Of a stretch of DNA of 7,514 nucleotides, positions 6,198 through 7,514 are shown one piece after another (the stretch's first letter is position 1; the number at the start of each line of letters is the position of its first letter). A program made the translations under genes and the position numbers. This DNA is from JBBDXS01 sp964418365 (GTDB taxonomy: Bacteria; Chloroflexota; Dehalococcoidia; DSTF01; RBG-16-68-14), in the NCBI GenBank assembly GCA_964418365.1, contig CAYQLM010000118.1, forward strand, positions 1 through 7,514, written 5' to 3'. The notes under the pieces are model-generated. The model was not told the DNA's origin. It saw only the letters and a list, made by a program, of their open reading frames with translations, and made no database searches.

Positions 6198-7055
6198 CTA
6201 GAAGAAGCGCCGTCCGCCAAGCCCTGGAGCGAGGCGCGACAGCAGATCGATCGTGGTGCTGGAGAAGCCGGTGAAGTCTTCGTCGGGGTTCGCTGTGGAG
6301 AGCGGACGGGCGGTGAGCTCATGGAACGTTTCGGTTGACGCATCGTAGATCGAGTAGCCGAGCGGCTGGCTATCGCCGTCGAAGCGCGATGACTTCCAGC
6401 CGGCGAGGTCGCGGTTGCCGCCGTACTCCGGCGCCGCGTAGGCGGCCTGTATCGTGTGCTCAAAGAGCAAGCCAACGAACGCCTGGTCCGTGTCGGTCAG
6501 CGCGTGATCTTGATCGCTCGGCCCGAGCGAAACGAAGCTCACACCGAAGAGCTGGTTACTGGTCCCATCCAGCGTGCGCAGGCCGTCCTGGTACTGATCG
6601 CGCCAGCCCTTGGTCGGGCCGAGGACGGCGTCGTTGTAGTCGCCGCCGGGCGTGTTCTGGGAGCCGTAGAGGCGCACGCGCCACGCGATCTCCTGCACGC
6701 GCGTGAGCGGGATGAACCGTTGGAAGGAATCGATGGGAACATCGCCCGAAGGACGGCCGCTACGCGCATCGGGATACGGCTGCCTGCCGCTAAACGGCCC
6801 TCCCGCGTATATGCGTGGCGGATCGTACTCGAACGCCGTGAGCAGCCGCTCGATGTAGCCGGCGGCGCCGATCTCGGCCCCGATCGGTAGCAGGCGCGCC
6901 GCCGCGGCGTCGATGAGGTCGCGCTGGTGTGGTGTGAAAAACGCGATGGAGGTCTCGCTCCCGCCGCAGCCCTCCAGGCTCCAGCCACCAGCGAGGAGCA
7001 GTGTGCCGGCAGCTGTTGCCTTGAGGAACTGCCGGCGCGTCAGACTGTCGTTCAT
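6198..7055 (-). CDS. Tat-exported gluconate 2-dehydrogenase subunit 3-like protein
   Basis: A 285-residue protein with a twin-arginine signal, LTRRQFLK (Arg7, Arg8), followed by a hydrophobic stretch and SLEGC (Cys30). The last is near but not identical to a lipobox, so it could be a Tat lipoprotein. The mature part carries the subunit-3 family features: FFTPHQRDLIDAAAARLLP (39-57) and, late, an EHTIQAAYAAPEYGGN region with DLAGW (199-220). This subunit is the chaperone and export partner of a GMC FAD dehydrogenase in the gluconate 2-dehydrogenase family, and that dehydrogenase is encoded 2 bp downstream. The start is taken as ATG 7055, which gives a standard-length Tat n-region. An in-frame TTG at 7076 would add seven residues and cannot be excluded. 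No clear Shine-Dalgarno site precedes ATG 7055. Confidence 0.88.
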   Translation of the reverse strand: MNDSLTRRQFLKATAAGTLLLAGGWSLEGCGGSETSIAFFTPHQRDLIDAAAARLLPIGAEIGAAGYIERLLTAFEYDPPRIYAGGPFSGRQPYPDARSGRPSGDVPIDSFQRFIPLTRVQEIAWRVRLYGSQNTPGGDYNDAVLGPTKGWRDQYQDGLRTLDGTSNQLFGVSFVSLGPSDQDHALTDTDQAFVGLLFEHTIQAAYAAPEYGGNRDLAGWKSSRFDGDSQPLGYSIYDASTETFHELTARPLSTANPDEDFTGFSSTTIDLLSRLAPGLGGRRFF

Positions 7056-7061
7056 GCCGGA

Positions 7062-7090
7062 ATACTGAACGGTCAAGGGTCACCCGTCAA
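7062..7090 (-). promoter_or_regulatory. Possible promoter of the Tat-subunit/GMC operon
   Basis: On the minus strand, TTGACG (plus 7085-7090) is followed after 17 bp by CAGTAT (plus 7062-7067). The -35 is 5 of 6 and the -10 only 3 of 6. Initiation would fall about at the ATG (7055), so the transcript may be leaderless, which fits the absence of a ribosome site. Weak evidence. Confidence 0.25.
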
Positions 7091-7093
7091 GGG
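7072..7093. promoter_or_regulatory. Possible operator: direct repeat around a small palindrome
   Basis: GTCAAGGG occurs twice (7072-7079 and 7086-7093) with a 14-bp period. The perfect 9-bp palindrome GGGTCACCC (7077-7085) spans the end of the first copy and the spacer. The array sits in the divergent gap and overlaps the minus-strand -35 candidate, a usual place for a regulator that controls both directions. No regulator gene is in the window. Confidence 0.3.
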
Positions 7094-7101
7094 GCGGGAC
7101 G

Positions 7102-7131
7102 TTGTGGGGTTGGGAAGCGTGCAAGTAGAAT
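7102..7131 (+). promoter_or_regulatory. Probable promoter of the acyl-CoA dehydrogenase gene
   Basis: TTGTGG (7102-7107) is followed after 18 bp by TAGAAT (7126-7131), a 5 of 6 match to the -10 consensus. Initiation near 7138 would leave only a few leader bases before ATG 7144, in keeping with the lack of a good ribosome site. Confidence 0.4.
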
Positions 7132-7143
7132 GCGGTGTTCCGC

Positions 7144-7514
7144 ATGGACCTCAACCCATCGCCCGCTGAGGAAGCGTTCCGAGACGAGTTCGCGACGTGG
7201 CTGCGCGCGAACCTGCCGGACGACTGGAAGGGCCGCCGCCTACGAGGCGCCGCCGACGGCGCTGTCCTCGAAGCGCGCCGGTCGTGGGAGCGGCAGCTCG
7301 GCTCGGGCGGCTGGCTGGGCGTTTCGTGGCCGAAGGAGTACGGCGGCCGCGGCGCGACGGCGATGGAGCACGTCCTCTACCTCGAGGAGCTGTTCGCGTC
7401 GGGCGCGCCCGATCCGCTGAATACGCTCGGCCTCAATCTCGTCGGCCCGACGATCATCGAGGTCGGCACGGACGAGCAGAAGCGTGACTATCTGGGCCCG
7501 ATGCTGCGCGGCGA
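7144..7514 (+). CDS. Acyl-CoA dehydrogenase, N-terminal part (runs off window)
   Basis: The first 123 residues are present and the gene continues past the right edge. The N-terminus reads like the helical domain of acyl-CoA dehydrogenases: AEEAFRDEFATWLRANLP (8-25), then GGWLGVSWPKEYGGRGAT and LNLVGPTIIEVGTDEQKRDY. The PKEYGGRG and GTDEQK segments are hallmarks of the family. It would oxidise an acyl-CoA to the 2-enoyl-CoA with FAD in the cytoplasm, the step before the MaoC hydratase pair. The N-terminal style, beginning directly with EEAFRDEFxxWL, resembles the steroid-associated FadE/ChsE group, which work as heteromers; whether a partner gene follows lies outside the window. The FAD-binding and catalytic Glu regions are not yet reached. 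It is transcribed divergently from the Tat/GMC pair. Confidence 0.9.
   Translation, partial: MDLNPSPAEEAFRDEFATWLRANLPDDWKGRRLRGAADGAVLEARRSWERQLGSGGWLGVSWPKEYGGRGATAMEHVLYLEELFASGAPDPLNTLGLNLVGPTIIEVGTDEQKRDYLGPMLRG

Noticed and set aside
4616..6475. Long minus-strand open frame in another phase across the GMC gene
   Set aside because: It overlaps the intact GMC gene and the end of the Tat-subunit gene, and its translation is a low-complexity Arg/Ala-rich string without motifs.

Overview
This is a GC-rich bacterial window that is almost fully coding. Nine protein genes are supported: eight on the minus strand and one leaving the window on the plus strand. Both end genes (SDR, acyl-CoA dehydrogenase) are cut by the window edges. 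I see no rRNA, tRNA, CRISPR array, transposase or phage gene. GC-biased codon use, GTG as well as ATG starts, a mix of Shine-Dalgarno-led and possibly leaderless genes, and catabolic families common in Actinobacteria and Chloroflexota suggest a free-living aerobic heterotroph of one of those groups. The sequence alone does not settle the lineage.

Layout in the direction of minus-strand transcription, from the right. A short divergent region (about 7056-7143) separates an acyl-CoA dehydrogenase (plus, from 7144) from a two-gene unit (minus). That unit encodes a Tat-exported gluconate-2-dehydrogenase-subunit-3-like protein and a GMC-family FAD oxidoreductase, 2 bp apart. A 154-bp gap with a large G/C-rich hairpin (4411-4477) follows. 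Next comes a tight five-gene run: thiolase-superfamily protein (Ltp/SCP-x type, no thiolase cysteines), DUF35 zinc-ribbon/OB-fold protein, a MaoC/FAS1-like subunit, a second MaoC hot-dog subunit, and a lipoprotein alpha/beta hydrolase. Spacings in this run are 2, 38, 1 and 18 bp. After 109 bp with a plausible promoter comes an SDR of the MFE-2/17beta-HSD type, cut by the left edge.

Together the CoA-ester genes make a nearly complete beta-oxidation-like cycle: acyl-CoA dehydrogenase, heteromeric enoyl-CoA hydratase, SDR hydroxyacyl-CoA dehydrogenase, and a thiolase-like carbon-carbon cleaving enzyme with its DUF35 partner. The combination resembles the actinobacterial ChsE / ChsH1-ChsH2 / Ltp2 system, which removes the last side-chain carbons of cholesterol by hydration and retro-aldol cleavage. 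Here the ChsH2 equivalent appears as two separate genes (DUF35 and MaoC) in the opposite order to the fusion. The substrate is unknown; a sterol, bile acid, terpenoid or other branched acyl-CoA is an inference. The exported GMC pair could oxidise an alcohol on the same substrate outside the cytoplasm before CoA activation.
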